Part shown: positions 15,162 through 22,005 of the stretch, piece after piece
How positions within the stretch are numbered: position 1 is the stretch's first letter
Layout of the letters: every line of letters starts with the position of its first letter
Origin: a virus
Direction: 5' to 3' (one strand)
Virus record (IMG/VR): IMGVR_UViG_3300020477_000055
Location: 1-42,111 of that record
Length of the DNA: 42,111 nt
The notes under the pieces: generated by a model
The model's input: the letters and a program-made list of their open reading frames with translations, nothing else
Database searches by the model: none
What the model was told of the DNA's origin: nothing
Translations under genes and position numbers: made by a program

Positions 15162-15432
15162 CAAAATCCTCCTCACCAAATCTCTCAACAAACACCGGGG
15201 TAGTAGGCCCAACCCAGGCACCTATAATATTAAAGTTGAAATGTTCTGTAGCCTCATCAGGGTCCAGACCGTCTTTAACTAGCTTATCGATTACCATGTC
15301 GTAATCGTAAGCAATACGCGGCTCATGGCCGTAACAATGGCAGACACCAACAATTGCATCATCCCAATCCTCTTGAGGTTCAAGGGCCATGCAGCCTGGG
15401 TAAACGTCAGCTATAATTTCAGCTATCAACAT
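15145..15432 (-). CDS. Hypothetical conserved phage protein
   Basis: 95 residues, acidic, with a characteristic pattern GYDxxxVIDKLVKDGLDPDEATEHF, then NIIGAWVGPTTPVFVERFGE, found in small phage proteins of unknown role. There is one cysteine pair (CMAL..., CHCYGHEP) near the N-terminal half that might bind metal. It overlaps the upstream HTH gene by 14 bp. The sequence of its last codons carries the ribosome-binding site of the 28-residue membrane peptide. Confidence 0.7.
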   Translation of the reverse strand: MLIAEIIADVYPGCMALEPQEDWDDAIVGVCHCYGHEPRIAYDYDMVIDKLVKDGLDPDEATEHFNFNIIGAWVGPTTPVFVERFGEEDFDASRN

Positions 15433-16063
15433 TTGGTGAAATTTTTTCTATGGGGGAATCATTTTGTTTCGGGGGAGGGTGCGGCTTCGCCGACCCCCCC
15501 CGCCCCTCGTTGGCCGCTAATATAGATTCAGGCCCCGAAGGGGGCTGAAGCTCTGCTGCAGCTCTCTGAGCTGGAGTGATACCCTCTTTTATAGACTCTT
15601 TATCCTCTTTAAGCTCTGCAGTCCCTTCCTCAGGCCCTACATCAACCGCAGCCCTTTTTTCCTCCGCAGCCTTCAATGCTTCCTCCAGCATCATTTTAAG
15701 CTCTGCAGGGCCATCAGCACGCTCATGTACGACTCTGGCCGTCGGTTCGCCCTTGAGCGCCAGCAATTTGTCTGTCGCCACGGCTGAAACAATCGATAAT
15801 TCCTTAAGACCTGGCTCTTCACCCCCGGCAAGGCGCTCCTGTATCTGCTCAACTCCAAGCTGTGCGACGTTCGTCCACTTCTTAGCAAGCGTGGCCTGCT
15901 CGTCTGCTATTGGCTCTGCATCCATCTCCCGCACTGCTGTAACTGTGTGAGCGCTGCATTTTAATTGCTCTGTAATGGCCTTGATAGTCATGCCACGGGC
16001 CAGAAGGCCTCTGATGGCCGCTCTGCGCTCGTCTGAAGTCTTTGCGAGGTTATGAACTCCCAT
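15419..16063 (-). CDS. HTH protein; possible small terminase or regulator
   Basis: 214 residues from the ATG at 16061-16063, which shares a base with the previous stop (TGATG) and follows GGAG. Residues of about 10-48 (DERRAAIRGLLARGMTIKAI, then CSAHTVTAVREMD) form a resolvase-like helix-turn-helix. The middle (LKELSIVSAVATDKLLALKG) resembles phage HTH proteins that have a GI/AxTDKxLxLxGEP motif. Some of these are small terminases or transcription regulators. The C-terminal 90 residues are disordered, rich in Glu, Ala and Pro. It is the best small-terminase candidate in the window by fold, but it lies 6.5 kb from the large terminase among early genes, so a regulator is just as likely. Confidence 0.65.
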   Translation of the reverse strand: MGVHNLAKTSDERRAAIRGLLARGMTIKAITEQLKCSAHTVTAVREMDAEPIADEQATLAKKWTNVAQLGVEQIQERLAGGEEPGLKELSIVSAVATDKLLALKGEPTARVVHERADGPAELKMMLEEALKAAEEKRAAVDVGPEEGTAELKEDKESIKEGITPAQRAAAELQPPSGPESILAANEGRGGSAKPHPPPKQNDSPIEKISPNVDS

Positions 16064-16326
16064 CAATTAACTCCGGTAATTGGCTCACCCTTATTGAGGA
16101 GCTCAAGGAGCTCATCTCTCCGCACCAGTGGGATTTGAGAGCTGAAACCCTGCTTTTTCAGTTTACCCGATGAAACTAGCCTCTGAATTGTATCAGGCCT
16201 GCAGCGTGCTATGCCTGCGGCTTCCTTGTAATTAAGGAAAGGACGGCCAGCGTCTATGATAGGCTCAAGGCTAGCATTAATGGACTGTAACACTTGGATT
16301 ATTTCCTCGATGCGCTTTTCAGTCAT
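16063..16326 (-). CDS. HTH_17/excisionase-like DNA-binding protein
   Basis: 87 residues, first gene of the leftward unit. FLNYKEAAGIARCRPDTIQR, then LVSSGKLKKQG, then IPLVRRDELLELL is the MerR/excisionase-type (HTH_17) fold, preceded by a 28-residue helix. Such proteins serve as excisionases or as regulators of lysis-lysogeny. A candidate promoter (TTGCAC, 16 bp, TATTTT) ends about 7 bp before the ATG, so the mRNA may be nearly leaderless. The -35 element overlaps the 13-base box at 16349-16361. Confidence 0.75.
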   Translation of the reverse strand: MTEKRIEEIIQVLQSINASLEPIIDAGRPFLNYKEAAGIARCRPDTIQRLVSSGKLKKQGFSSQIPLVRRDELLELLNKGEPITGVN

Positions 16327-16476
16327 GAGAGAGAAAATAACCCATGTTCCGCAGTGTGCAACATCGTCTTTTTATCGGCCAATTAACCACCTGTTAACAG
16401 TGAGGGCTCTGCGGGGCTCTGCATGCCCTCTGCGGTATTGTGTTGCTTTTTAGCTGATTATAACTTTTTTAGGTCT
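16327..16476. promoter_or_regulatory. Divergent control region between the two transcription units
   Basis: 150 bp without genes between the leftward HTH gene and the rightward RHH gene. Leftward, TTGCAC and TATTTT stand 16 bp apart just before the ATG. Rightward, a TATAAC box lies at 16459-16464, 12 bp before the RHH ATG, with a weak -35 (TTGTGT, 15 bp away). The region holds CCGCAGTGTGCAA (16349-16361), which recurs inverted at 16815-16827, and GGGCTCTGC twice (16404-16412 and 16414-16422). This is the pattern of a lysis-lysogeny switch with shared operators. Promoter calls are inference. Confidence 0.55.
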
Positions 16477-16662
16477 ATGGAAAAGAAGCCTAGCCAGATT
16501 ACTGTATCAATGCCGAAAGAGCTCTTGGAGTTTATAGAACGCCGCAGTGGTGAGTTGGGCATTGGTCGTGCCCAGCTTATAGTACAGTATATACGGTCAG
16601 ATATGAATAATGAGGGTAAACCGTTGGTAGTTATTCCTACGCACAAAGAGAGAGGCCTATGA
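16477..16662 (+). CDS. Ribbon-helix-helix regulator
   Basis: 61 residues starting at ATG 16477. PSQITVSMPKELLEFIERRS, then LGIGRAQLIVQYIRSDM is the Arc/CopG/MetJ fold: a strand (QITVSM), helix, turn and helix. No longer domain is present, so it probably acts as a dimer. It is the first gene of the rightward unit and diverges from an excisionase-like gene. No CI-type repressor is present in the window, so this protein is the best candidate for the prophage repressor or for a Cro-like control factor. Repeats around the gene are plausible operator sites. Confidence 0.8.
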   Translation: MEKKPSQITVSMPKELLEFIERRSGELGIGRAQLIVQYIRSDMNNEGKPLVVIPTHKERGL

Positions 16663-16891
16663 GGGCTCTGCATTCCATTCTCACCCTTCGCTGCGGCCCT
16701 TGGTGGGCCGCCCTTAACAGTTAAAGCTCTGTAACACTTCGGCCTTCGGCCTCAGATTGTAACCCCTCTCAAAAACTTGTCAACAGGGTTACGAATAGAT
16801 TACGAAATAATTACTTGCACACTGCGGGGCACTGTGGCACCTTACCCGAGCTGTGCGACACTGTGCAGCATTAAAATAAATCCAAAAAAAA
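16663..16891. promoter_or_regulatory. Intergenic control region upstream of the small-gene operon
   Basis: 229 bp without a gene. It contains a perfect 7-bp-stem hairpin (GCGGCCC, TTGGT loop, GGGCCGC at 16693-16711) that may end the RHH transcript; an inverted repeat GTAACCC (16759-16765)/GGGTTAC (16786-16792) around a TTGTCA -35-like box at 16777-16782; the box TTGCACACTGCGG at 16815-16827; and three copies of CACTGYG (near 16820, 16830, 16859). The TTAACAG...GCTCTG element of the divergent region recurs at 16712-16731. The following gene starts after a poly-A stretch without a clear Shine-Dalgarno site. Together these suggest a regulated promoter for the small-gene operon. Confidence 0.5.
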
Positions 16892-17119
16892 ATGAGTATA
16901 TATAATCAAGCAAGCATAAGCGACATCCAGCGCTCAGTGTGGCCTGAAGTCGAGAACTTTATTAATCAAAACCCTGACCTCCCAGATGTGACCGTTTCGG
17001 ACATATTCACGCCGCATAGCGTGATGGAATTTGCGGGTAAATTCGGAACCACCAGAACAACAGTTCGCTACGCAATCGATGATTGTATTGAACAGGTATT
17101 AGAGGAGGGCGAGGAATGA
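16892..17119 (+). CDS. Small HTH-like hypothetical protein
   Basis: 75 residues, acidic. The C-terminal half (VMEFAGKFGTTRTTVRYAID) looks like a helix-turn-helix, with an N-terminal helical segment (SISDIQRSVWPEVENFINQN). It starts after a run of A residues with no clear Shine-Dalgarno sequence. It overlaps the next gene by 4 bp (ATGA), which couples the operon. A regulatory role is possible, but the fold match is weak. Confidence 0.62.
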   Translation: MSIYNQASISDIQRSVWPEVENFINQNPDLPDVTVSDIFTPHSVMEFAGKFGTTRTTVRYAIDDCIEQVLEEGEE

Positions 17120-17421
17120 ATTCACCAGAAATAAAAATAGGCCGCAATGCTCGCGGTTCATGGACTGCCGAGACTTACGCGCTCGGCCATCTAATCACCA
17201 CCACCAAGTACGGCAAGCATGTTATTTGTCATGCACGACTCGCCGAAAAGGAAGTCAGCGAGGGGTTTGTGAATTACATTTACGACCCAATTGAAGACCC
17301 ATCCTTTGAACTTGAGCGCGAGCAGTTCAACCGCGTGACCCCTAAGAGCGTCGACAGTGTCCATGCTCGCGGGCTTCACAAGTTCTTTACCATCATGGCA
17401 GACAAGGAGGCCGTAGCATGA
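17116..17421 (+). CDS. Hypothetical protein
   Basis: 101 residues with no recognised domain: GSWTAETYALGHLITTTKYG, then HVICHARLAEKEVSEGFVNY, giving an alternating strand pattern, then a helix near the C-terminus (LHKFFTIMADKEAVA). A Shine-Dalgarno site (GAGGAGGGCGAGG) precedes the ATG and the gene overlaps both neighbours by 4 bp. It is part of the coupled rightward operon of unknown genes. Confidence 0.62.
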   Translation: MNSPEIKIGRNARGSWTAETYALGHLITTTKYGKHVICHARLAEKEVSEGFVNYIYDPIEDPSFELEREQFNRVTPKSVDSVHARGLHKFFTIMADKEAVA

Positions 17422-17687
17422 TTGAAATTAAACAAGGTTCTTTCAAAGGCAACGACACGCTCGAAATCCACCGCGACGGTCAACGGGTTATCTCGTTCGG
17501 CAAACGCAAAGCGCAGGCGATTGTTGAAGCCATCCGCGATGAAACCGCGCTCCGGTGTCTGGAGATATTCAGTGGTTACGCCAAGGCAGACTACGAGGCC
17601 AAGCAGGCCGCAGCAGAAGCCGCAGACCGTAACAAGTTTGACGAAGCTTACTGCGCTGCGGGTATGGGTGAGGAGGTGTCACAATGA
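17418..17687 (+). CDS. Hypothetical protein, helical
   Basis: 89 residues. A short beta-hairpin start (IEIKQGSFKGNDTLEIHRDG) is followed by a basic turn (SFGKRKAQAIVEAIRDE) and a long Ala-rich helix (YEAKQAAAEAADRNK). No enzyme motif is visible. It overlaps both neighbours by 4 bp. Function unknown. Confidence 0.6.
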   Translation: MIEIKQGSFKGNDTLEIHRDGQRVISFGKRKAQAIVEAIRDETALRCLEIFSGYAKADYEAKQAAAEAADRNKFDEAYCAAGMGEEVSQ

Positions 17688-18073
17688 GTCGCACACGAAC
17701 CAGCATCACTGAGCTGCAAACGCAGCGTGACAACCTAGAGCGCGAGCTAAACACCCTTGACACCGCATGTGTCAGGGGTGCGGGCTTCACAAAGCACACC
17801 CAGAAAAAACACAATAGCCTTGCCAAGAAAATAGCAGAACTTGACAGGCGAATCCTTGCCACCATTGACGAGCCACATAAGGCCGCTGGAACGCATGACG
17901 ACCCAGTGAGGTACACACACAACGCCAGCACTGCGGAGGGCCGCAGGCGTGAAAATAAGGCTAATTGGGACGCAGCAGAAAAGGACGCGAAGGAGGGGAA
18001 AGTGCTTTGCCTTTCAGACCTCATCTGCAGCGCTGAAGCTGTCCACATTGACCAAATAAAGGGGGGCAAATAA
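17684..18073 (+). CDS. Coiled-coil hypothetical protein
   Basis: 129 residues. Residues 5-65 are a predicted antiparallel coiled coil (SITELQTQRDNLERELNTLD, then KKHNSLAKKIAELDRRILAT). The rest is polar and likely flexible, ending KGGK. No domain is recognised. It overlaps the previous gene by 4 bp and shares a base with the next start (TAATG). Function unknown. Confidence 0.6.
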   Translation: MSRTRTSITELQTQRDNLERELNTLDTACVRGAGFTKHTQKKHNSLAKKIAELDRRILATIDEPHKAAGTHDDPVRYTHNASTAEGRRRENKANWDAAEKDAKEGKVLCLSDLICSAEAVHIDQIKGGK

Positions 18074-18237
18074 TGCCACGCAAATACACCAACAAGCTCC
18101 TTGAGGGCCTTGATGAGGGCATTTACGCCAAGGATGAAATAATCAACGCATGCCTCACTTATATGAGCGAGGACGATGTTGCCGACATGTGCCACAGTGA
18201 AGGGCTTATTGAGGAGGACGAGGAGGGTGAGGAATGA
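18073..18237 (+). CDS. 54-residue acidic hypothetical protein
   Basis: Reading from ATG 18073 gives MPRKYTNKLLEGLDEGIYAK, then a helical acidic sequence with YMSEDDVADMCHSEGLIEED and a Glu-rich tail. SEDDVADM is a short motif seen in small phage proteins. Its start overlaps the preceding stop and its stop overlaps the next ATG, so it is coupled on both sides although short. Function unknown. Confidence 0.6.
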   Translation: MPRKYTNKLLEGLDEGIYAKDEIINACLTYMSEDDVADMCHSEGLIEEDEEGEE

Positions 18238-18374
18238 TGCACCAAGTCATACCCCACACAGGAACAGAGGAGCCCGTAAAGGGCTCCTCTAATCCTTACT
18301 ATGAATACTACATCACCGGACAAGGTGAAGTTGTGTTAATCGATATTGAACCAGCAGAAGAGAGAGAAGAATAA
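18234..18374 (+). CDS. 46-residue hypothetical protein with internal hairpin
   Basis: Starts at the ATG at 18234 within the previous stop (ATGATG) and reads MMHQVIPHTGTEEPVKGSSN, then YYEYYITGQGEVVLIDIEPA and an acidic end. A perfect 10-bp stem lies inside the reading frame (18266-18290). No domain recognised. Coupling to the upstream gene supports translation, but at this length coding status is uncertain. Confidence 0.45.
   Translation: MMHQVIPHTGTEEPVKGSSNPYYEYYITGQGEVVLIDIEPAEEREE
18266..18290 (+). terminator. Perfect 10-bp hairpin inside the rightward operon
   Basis: AGAGGAGCCC and GGGCTCCTCT close a GTAAA loop, then AATCCTT follows. The stem is terminator-like but the T tract is poor. 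It lies inside the frame of the 46-residue reading, so it could be an attenuator or RNA-processing site separating expression of the upstream small genes from the downstream ones. Confidence 0.4.
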
Positions 18375-18380
18375 TTAATA

Positions 18381-18791
18381 ATGAATATCAAAACAGAATA
18401 TATTGAAGCACGGGAAAAATACGAGGCCCACCTAGCCGCTCAAGTAGAGCGGCTGGGTGCTGCCTTACCCGACGGCCACAAAATTGAAATAGGTGAGAAC
18501 CTAATTAGAGAAAGCTACTTCGTTATTAAAGGAGAGTGGACAGATTCAATCTATGGAGTAGGCAAACATCAGGGAGAGGTTTTTGTCCTCTGGGGGAATA
18601 GCGCTTGGGGAAGGTGCTCAGATGCGCTAGCGGCGGAAGCGACAGGAAGTGCGTTCAATTGTGCACCCCTCAGACAGGTTGAGCTCTTTATTGAGATACT
18701 GGCCAAGGCTACCCCAACACCAATGGATAAAGTGGAACAGGAGGCATGTTTAGGTGATTGGGAAAAAGAGAGAGGAGAAATCAAACAATGA
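18381..18791 (+). CDS. Hypothetical protein
   Basis: 136 residues: an N-terminal helix (YIEAREKYEAHLAAQVERLG), then strands (YFVIKGEWTDSIYGVGKHQG, then EVFVLWGNSAWGRCSDALAA) and a C-terminal helix. No catalytic motif identified. It lies 6 bp after the previous stop and overlaps the next gene by 4 bp. Function unknown. Confidence 0.65.
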   Translation: MNIKTEYIEAREKYEAHLAAQVERLGAALPDGHKIEIGENLIRESYFVIKGEWTDSIYGVGKHQGEVFVLWGNSAWGRCSDALAAEATGSAFNCAPLRQVELFIEILAKATPTPMDKVEQEACLGDWEKERGEIKQ

Positions 18792-19291
18792 ATATAATAA
18801 TAAAATGCGAAAATTGCGGAGCACACGGCACCACATTACACAAGATGTGTCACGGATACTGGGATGAACAAACGCAGCGCATGGAGGTATTCAGTGAGTG
18901 TGAAGGTATAGACTGGTACTGTGATGAATGTGAAACCGAGGTGGGTGTTGAGGAGGTTACTGTTGAAATTAATTTCTGCCGCACTTGCGGGCAGACAATT
19001 GACAGCAGGAAGCATATCAATTGGACCGAGGCCTTTTGCAAGTTCGGATACGGTGACGGTGACGGTGAAGTGTTCACACCGGAGATAGTAGAACACATTG
19101 AAAAGCTTGGGCTAATTTGCGAGTGCAGCGGATCCATGCATAACACTATCATTGACTCAATCAAGGACAAGGACGGCAAAGAGCTCATTGGTGAGAGTGT
19201 GGAAACGGGCTACGACTGCCCGCGAGTCTACTTGCCTAGCTTCCTTATCAAACACCTCGACGCTAAATATAACGGGGAGAGCGTGGTATGA
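18788..19291 (+). CDS. Multi-cysteine zinc-finger-like protein
   Basis: 167 residues from the ATG at 18788 (coupled as ATGA to the previous gene). The first half has three Cys pairs: CENC at about residues 7-10, CDEC at about 44-47, and CRTC at about 61-64. Additional Cys lie at about 18-20 and 35-45, so at least one or two zinc-ribbon folds are expected. The rest is a compact region with two Cys (ICECSG) and a C-terminal helix (SFLIKHLDAKYN). Phage zinc-ribbon proteins often bind nucleic acids or host factors, but nothing here points to a partner. Confidence 0.66.
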   Translation: MNIIIKCENCGAHGTTLHKMCHGYWDEQTQRMEVFSECEGIDWYCDECETEVGVEEVTVEINFCRTCGQTIDSRKHINWTEAFCKFGYGDGDGEVFTPEIVEHIEKLGLICECSGSMHNTIIDSIKDKDGKELIGESVETGYDCPRVYLPSFLIKHLDAKYNGESVV

Positions 19292-19833
19292 GTAAACACC
19301 AACAAAAACATAACGAATATAAGCAGGTGATAAAGGAGGGCGCTAGGAAGGGCGTAGAACACGCACAGGCCCTCTTGTGGACGCTTTTAGAGCGGAACCC
19401 TGACAAGTGGGTGGTACTGCTCGGTGAGTGGTGTAATTACGCTTACAGGGGCCAAGACAATAGAGCCTCATGGTGGCCAGCGCTTCACGCACGCAGGCCA
19501 TCATGGCCTGCACCAGCTCTCAAGATGCAGGTGCGTGACCTTGACCCCTGCGTGCATTGCTTGGAGCCAACATTTTACGGCTCCGGTAGATATGTGAACC
19601 GCATCCCTGCAGACCGACCCAATGACCTCGACGAGGCAGGGCCAAACAAAGCCATGCGCGAGGGGTACGCATGCGCGGAGTGCATGGGCCGCGAGTGTGA
19701 CCACTGCGGCAATGATATTGCGATGGATGAGGACTTGAAACACCCAGAGACAGGCGAGGGAGATTACCACGAGGAATGCCTGAAGGCGCTCGGATTTACA
19801 GATAAACAAATTGAAGAAGGACAAGAAATATGA
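19288..19833 (+). CDS. Zinc-ribbon protein of unknown function
   Basis: 181 residues. The N-terminal half is helical and Trp-rich (QALLWTLLERNPDKWVVLLG). The C-terminal half has CVHC at about 88-91, CAEC at about 128-131, CDHC at about 137-140, and HEEC near the end, a double treble-clef or LIM-like pattern that should bind two zinc ions. It overlaps both neighbours by 4 bp. The mixture of a helical N-terminus and double zinc ribbon is not one I recognise. Confidence 0.66.
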   Translation: MSKHQQKHNEYKQVIKEGARKGVEHAQALLWTLLERNPDKWVVLLGEWCNYAYRGQDNRASWWPALHARRPSWPAPALKMQVRDLDPCVHCLEPTFYGSGRYVNRIPADRPNDLDEAGPNKAMREGYACAECMGRECDHCGNDIAMDEDLKHPETGEGDYHEECLKALGFTDKQIEEGQEI

Positions 19834-20285
19834 GCAAAGAAAATATGACTAACGACATCACGGGCGAAGAGTATAGCATGCTGATTGTATGGGAATACTG
19901 CATCGAAATAACAGCGCCGCATAGCTACAAGAAATTACTGGAGAGGACTGCAGAGATTCAAAACGATAAAACCATGAACCTCGCCAGTTTGATTGAGTGG
20001 AAGCGGAACAGTGTTGGCTCCTTCGAGATGCGGCGCTGGGCGGGCCTTGTCGGGCGAGAGCTGGACAGAGCTTTCGACAAAGCCATTGAAGCAGGTGCAG
20101 CCGAAGCAGGAGAATACTGCGTTGCGTTCGACTTCGATTGGATACCTGCGGTGCTTGAGGATTACGCACAAGCGCACAACGAGCTCATTCCACCCCAAGA
20201 GGCCTTCCAGTACGGCAAGGCCCATTACAAACAGTATATGGAACGAGTTCAGGCTGAGGATGAGAAGAGGAGGACTATCGTATGA
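19830..20285 (+). CDS. Hypothetical helical protein
   Basis: 151 residues, almost wholly helical (SYKKLLERTAEIQNDK, then SFEMRRWAGLVGRELDRAFD, then WIPAVLEDYAQAHNELIPPQ). It has no metal or nucleotide motif. It is coupled at both ends by 4-bp overlaps, to the zinc-ribbon gene and to a 31-residue membrane peptide. Function unknown. Confidence 0.63.
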   Translation: MSKENMTNDITGEEYSMLIVWEYCIEITAPHSYKKLLERTAEIQNDKTMNLASLIEWKRNSVGSFEMRRWAGLVGRELDRAFDKAIEAGAAEAGEYCVAFDFDWIPAVLEDYAQAHNELIPPQEAFQYGKAHYKQYMERVQAEDEKRRTIV

Positions 20286-20377
20286 GGAAAGAGTGCAGAG
20301 AGCTGCTTGTGGGGGCCGCAATGGCCCTTGTAAGCATTTTATTAATCAAAGGAATAATCTTATGGCTATTAAATTAA
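20282..20377 (+). CDS. 31-residue single-membrane-segment peptide
   Basis: The reading MRKECRELLVGAAMALVSIL, then LIKGIILWLLN ends in TAA. It has one transmembrane helix from about residue 8 to 30 and a basic N-terminus that would stay in the cytoplasm. The ATG lies inside the previous stop (ATGA), so translation is coupled. The next gene begins inside its last codons. A short hydrophobic peptide of this type could be a holin-like or superinfection-exclusion peptide. No function is proven. Confidence 0.6.
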   Translation: MRKECRELLVGAAMALVSILLIKGIILWLLN

Positions 20378-20619
20378 AGAGAGACAGAGAATCGTTACAG
20401 CCAAAAAAGGGCCGTAAACTTGGCGAATATGCAGAGGCTATCACTGCAGAATTTAGGGATATGAGAAGGGGTGAAAGCTTCACCCTTAAAGTTGATGGTG
20501 CCAGTGAGATGTGGGCGGTCAGGCAGGTGCTTCATCGACTGAAACGGTCAAAAGTAATACGCAATTACCGCACGAATTTTGACCCTATTAATAACAAATT
20601 GAGAGTATGGAAAGCATAA
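20362..20619 (+). CDS. Small basic protein ahead of integrase
   Basis: 85 residues from ATG 20362, preceded by AAAGGAATAATCTT. It is basic (IKLKRDRESLQPKKGRKLGE), with a two-helix middle (SEMWAVRQVLHRLKRSKVIR) and a short C-terminal strand pattern (FDPINNKLRVWKA). It begins within the end of the membrane peptide gene and ends 3 bp before the integrase. Basic charge and position suggest DNA binding, perhaps an accessory or excisionase-like factor, but no HTH is clear. Confidence 0.66.
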   Translation: MAIKLKRDRESLQPKKGRKLGEYAEAITAEFRDMRRGESFTLKVDGASEMWAVRQVLHRLKRSKVIRNYRTNFDPINNKLRVWKA

Positions 20620-20622
20620 ATT

Positions 20623-22005
20623 ATGAGTAAAAGTAAAAAGTGGAAAAGGAATCCAACAGAATTAAAGGTGCCTAACCTGTACCAGTCCCACTCCGGTAAG
20701 TTTATTTATCGTTTCAAGATAAACGGTGTTAATAGGGATAGGCAGCTAGATGCCATGACAAAGAGCACCGCCCGAATTGAAGCCTTGCGTAAGCAGAGCT
20801 TGCACGACAAGGTGCGGAACGGTTTAGAGCCCCCAGAGAAAGACCCTTTTGCGGCTAAAAGCGTGGTGGCACTCACCACCGTGGATTCGCTTTATGCCGC
20901 ATGGGAGGATGCGGGTTATCCCGATTTTAAGGATGACCCGCGCCTCCTAACAGAGCAGAGGCAGGGTGAATACAAGGCCGCAATCAAGTCGGCTATAGAG
21001 TTCTTTGGGTCGTATGAGGCTGAAGCCATTAGCCCCAAGGACTTGGATGCCTTTTTTTCATGGAAAACAAAGGGCCTGGCCGAGGGAGCAAATGCCAGGG
21101 CAACCGATACCGCACTTGATAAGTTGAGTGGCCTCTTTAAGTGGGCCAGACGAAGAGAGCTGGTCAAGAGACTCCCTGAGGTTTGCAACAACCGGAAGAA
21201 GTACCAGAAGTGCGAGGAGGTTGCTCACTGCACCGATTTCATGTGTAAGAGCGACGAGGAGCTGCATGAGTTCTGCGGCCTAATCATTAATGCACCCCGC
21301 AAAAAATACTGCTCGGTGTATGCTCACAATGCAAGGGTTGCTGTCGGTTGGGCCTTACTGTTTGAAGCATTAATGTCACCTCGCAAGAGTGAGCTCCTCA
21401 GAGCCCGAATGGATGCTAAACCAAAAGAGACGGGCCATATGAGCTGGGCCACAGACCCGGCATGGATGTTCGTGGAGCGAAGCAAGAAAGGCTGTAACCC
21501 TCATATTCTGCTTGAGCAGGTGGATGGTAACAGAGCCCTATACGACCTCATTCAGAGTCATCGTGCTTGGCATAAAGCCACCTACAGAGAAGAGGTCTAC
21601 GGGCGGAAAGTTCCTTGGTTCTTCCCGAATCGTGATGGTGGGAAAGTTGAGCCAGAATCAAGCCATATCACGCAAGTAATCAAGTGGGCTTGTGATGAGC
21701 TGGGAATCCCAGACAAGATAGTAAACGGGAAACGGCGAAATGGCCGCTCATCCCACGGGATGAGAGCTTTCTTTGTCCACACACTCCGCAGTCAGGGTGT
21801 GAGTGATGGCGAAATCGCAATGCGTTTAGGCCACAAGGGGGGACCAGATTTGGTTGTTCAAGTCTACGGCATTAACGAGCCGGGTTGGGGTGGAAAAAAG
21901 AAACAAGACTGGCTACCAGAGGACCCAAACAAGACCGCATGGGCTAAATGGTTGCCCGAATCACACACCCTACCACACACCCTATCTCTCTCCGTATCTG
22001 GCTAG
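20623..22005 (+). CDS. int: Tyrosine site-specific integrase
   Basis: 460 residues with all tyrosine recombinase catalytic residues visible: R254 (SPRKSELL), H378 and R381 (HGMR), H404 (LGHKG) and nucleophile Y415 (QVYG). The second-domain Lys is not securely placed. The N-terminal 80 residues are basic and carry a strand-rich segment (SGKFIYRFKINGVNRDRQ) like the arm-binding domain of lambda-type integrases. The middle core-binding domain begins near residue 85. It would recombine attP at 22056-22105 with a tRNA-Gly gene of the host. It is the last gene of the rightward unit and ends before the attachment region. Confidence 0.94.
   Translation: MSKSKKWKRNPTELKVPNLYQSHSGKFIYRFKINGVNRDRQLDAMTKSTARIEALRKQSLHDKVRNGLEPPEKDPFAAKSVVALTTVDSLYAAWEDAGYPDFKDDPRLLTEQRQGEYKAAIKSAIEFFGSYEAEAISPKDLDAFFSWKTKGLAEGANARATDTALDKLSGLFKWARRRELVKRLPEVCNNRKKYQKCEEVAHCTDFMCKSDEELHEFCGLIINAPRKKYCSVYAHNARVAVGWALLFEALMSPRKSELLRARMDAKPKETGHMSWATDPAWMFVERSKKGCNPHILLEQVDGNRALYDLIQSHRAWHKATYREEVYGRKVPWFFPNRDGGKVEPESSHITQVIKWACDELGIPDKIVNGKRRNGRSSHGMRAFFVHTLRSQGVSDGEIAMRLGHKGGPDLVVQVYGINEPGWGGKKKQDWLPEDPNKTAWAKWLPESHTLPHTLSLSVSG
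21962..21988. promoter_or_regulatory. Left arm-type-like repeats of the attachment region
   Basis: Two direct copies of CACACACCCTA lie at 21962-21972 and 21974-21984, spaced 12 bp apart. The second extends to CACACACCCTATCTC (21974-21988). They fall within the last integrase codons. The same 14-base run, ACACACCCTATCTC, recurs at 22148-22161 on the other side of the tRNA-like core. Spaced direct repeats flanking a tRNA-derived core are the usual layout of integrase arm sites. This assignment is inference. Confidence 0.6.

Noticed and set aside
17569-18195. A 208-codon minus-strand frame opposite the small-gene operon
   Set aside because: Cys/Ser/Leu/Arg-rich composition typical of antisense frames. 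The plus-strand genes here are chained by 4-bp overlaps with ribosome sites.
19993-20619. A 208-codon plus-strand frame
   Set aside because: Its first two thirds are the shadow of the 19830-20285 gene. Only the part from ATG 20362, with its own AAAGGAA site, looks like a gene.
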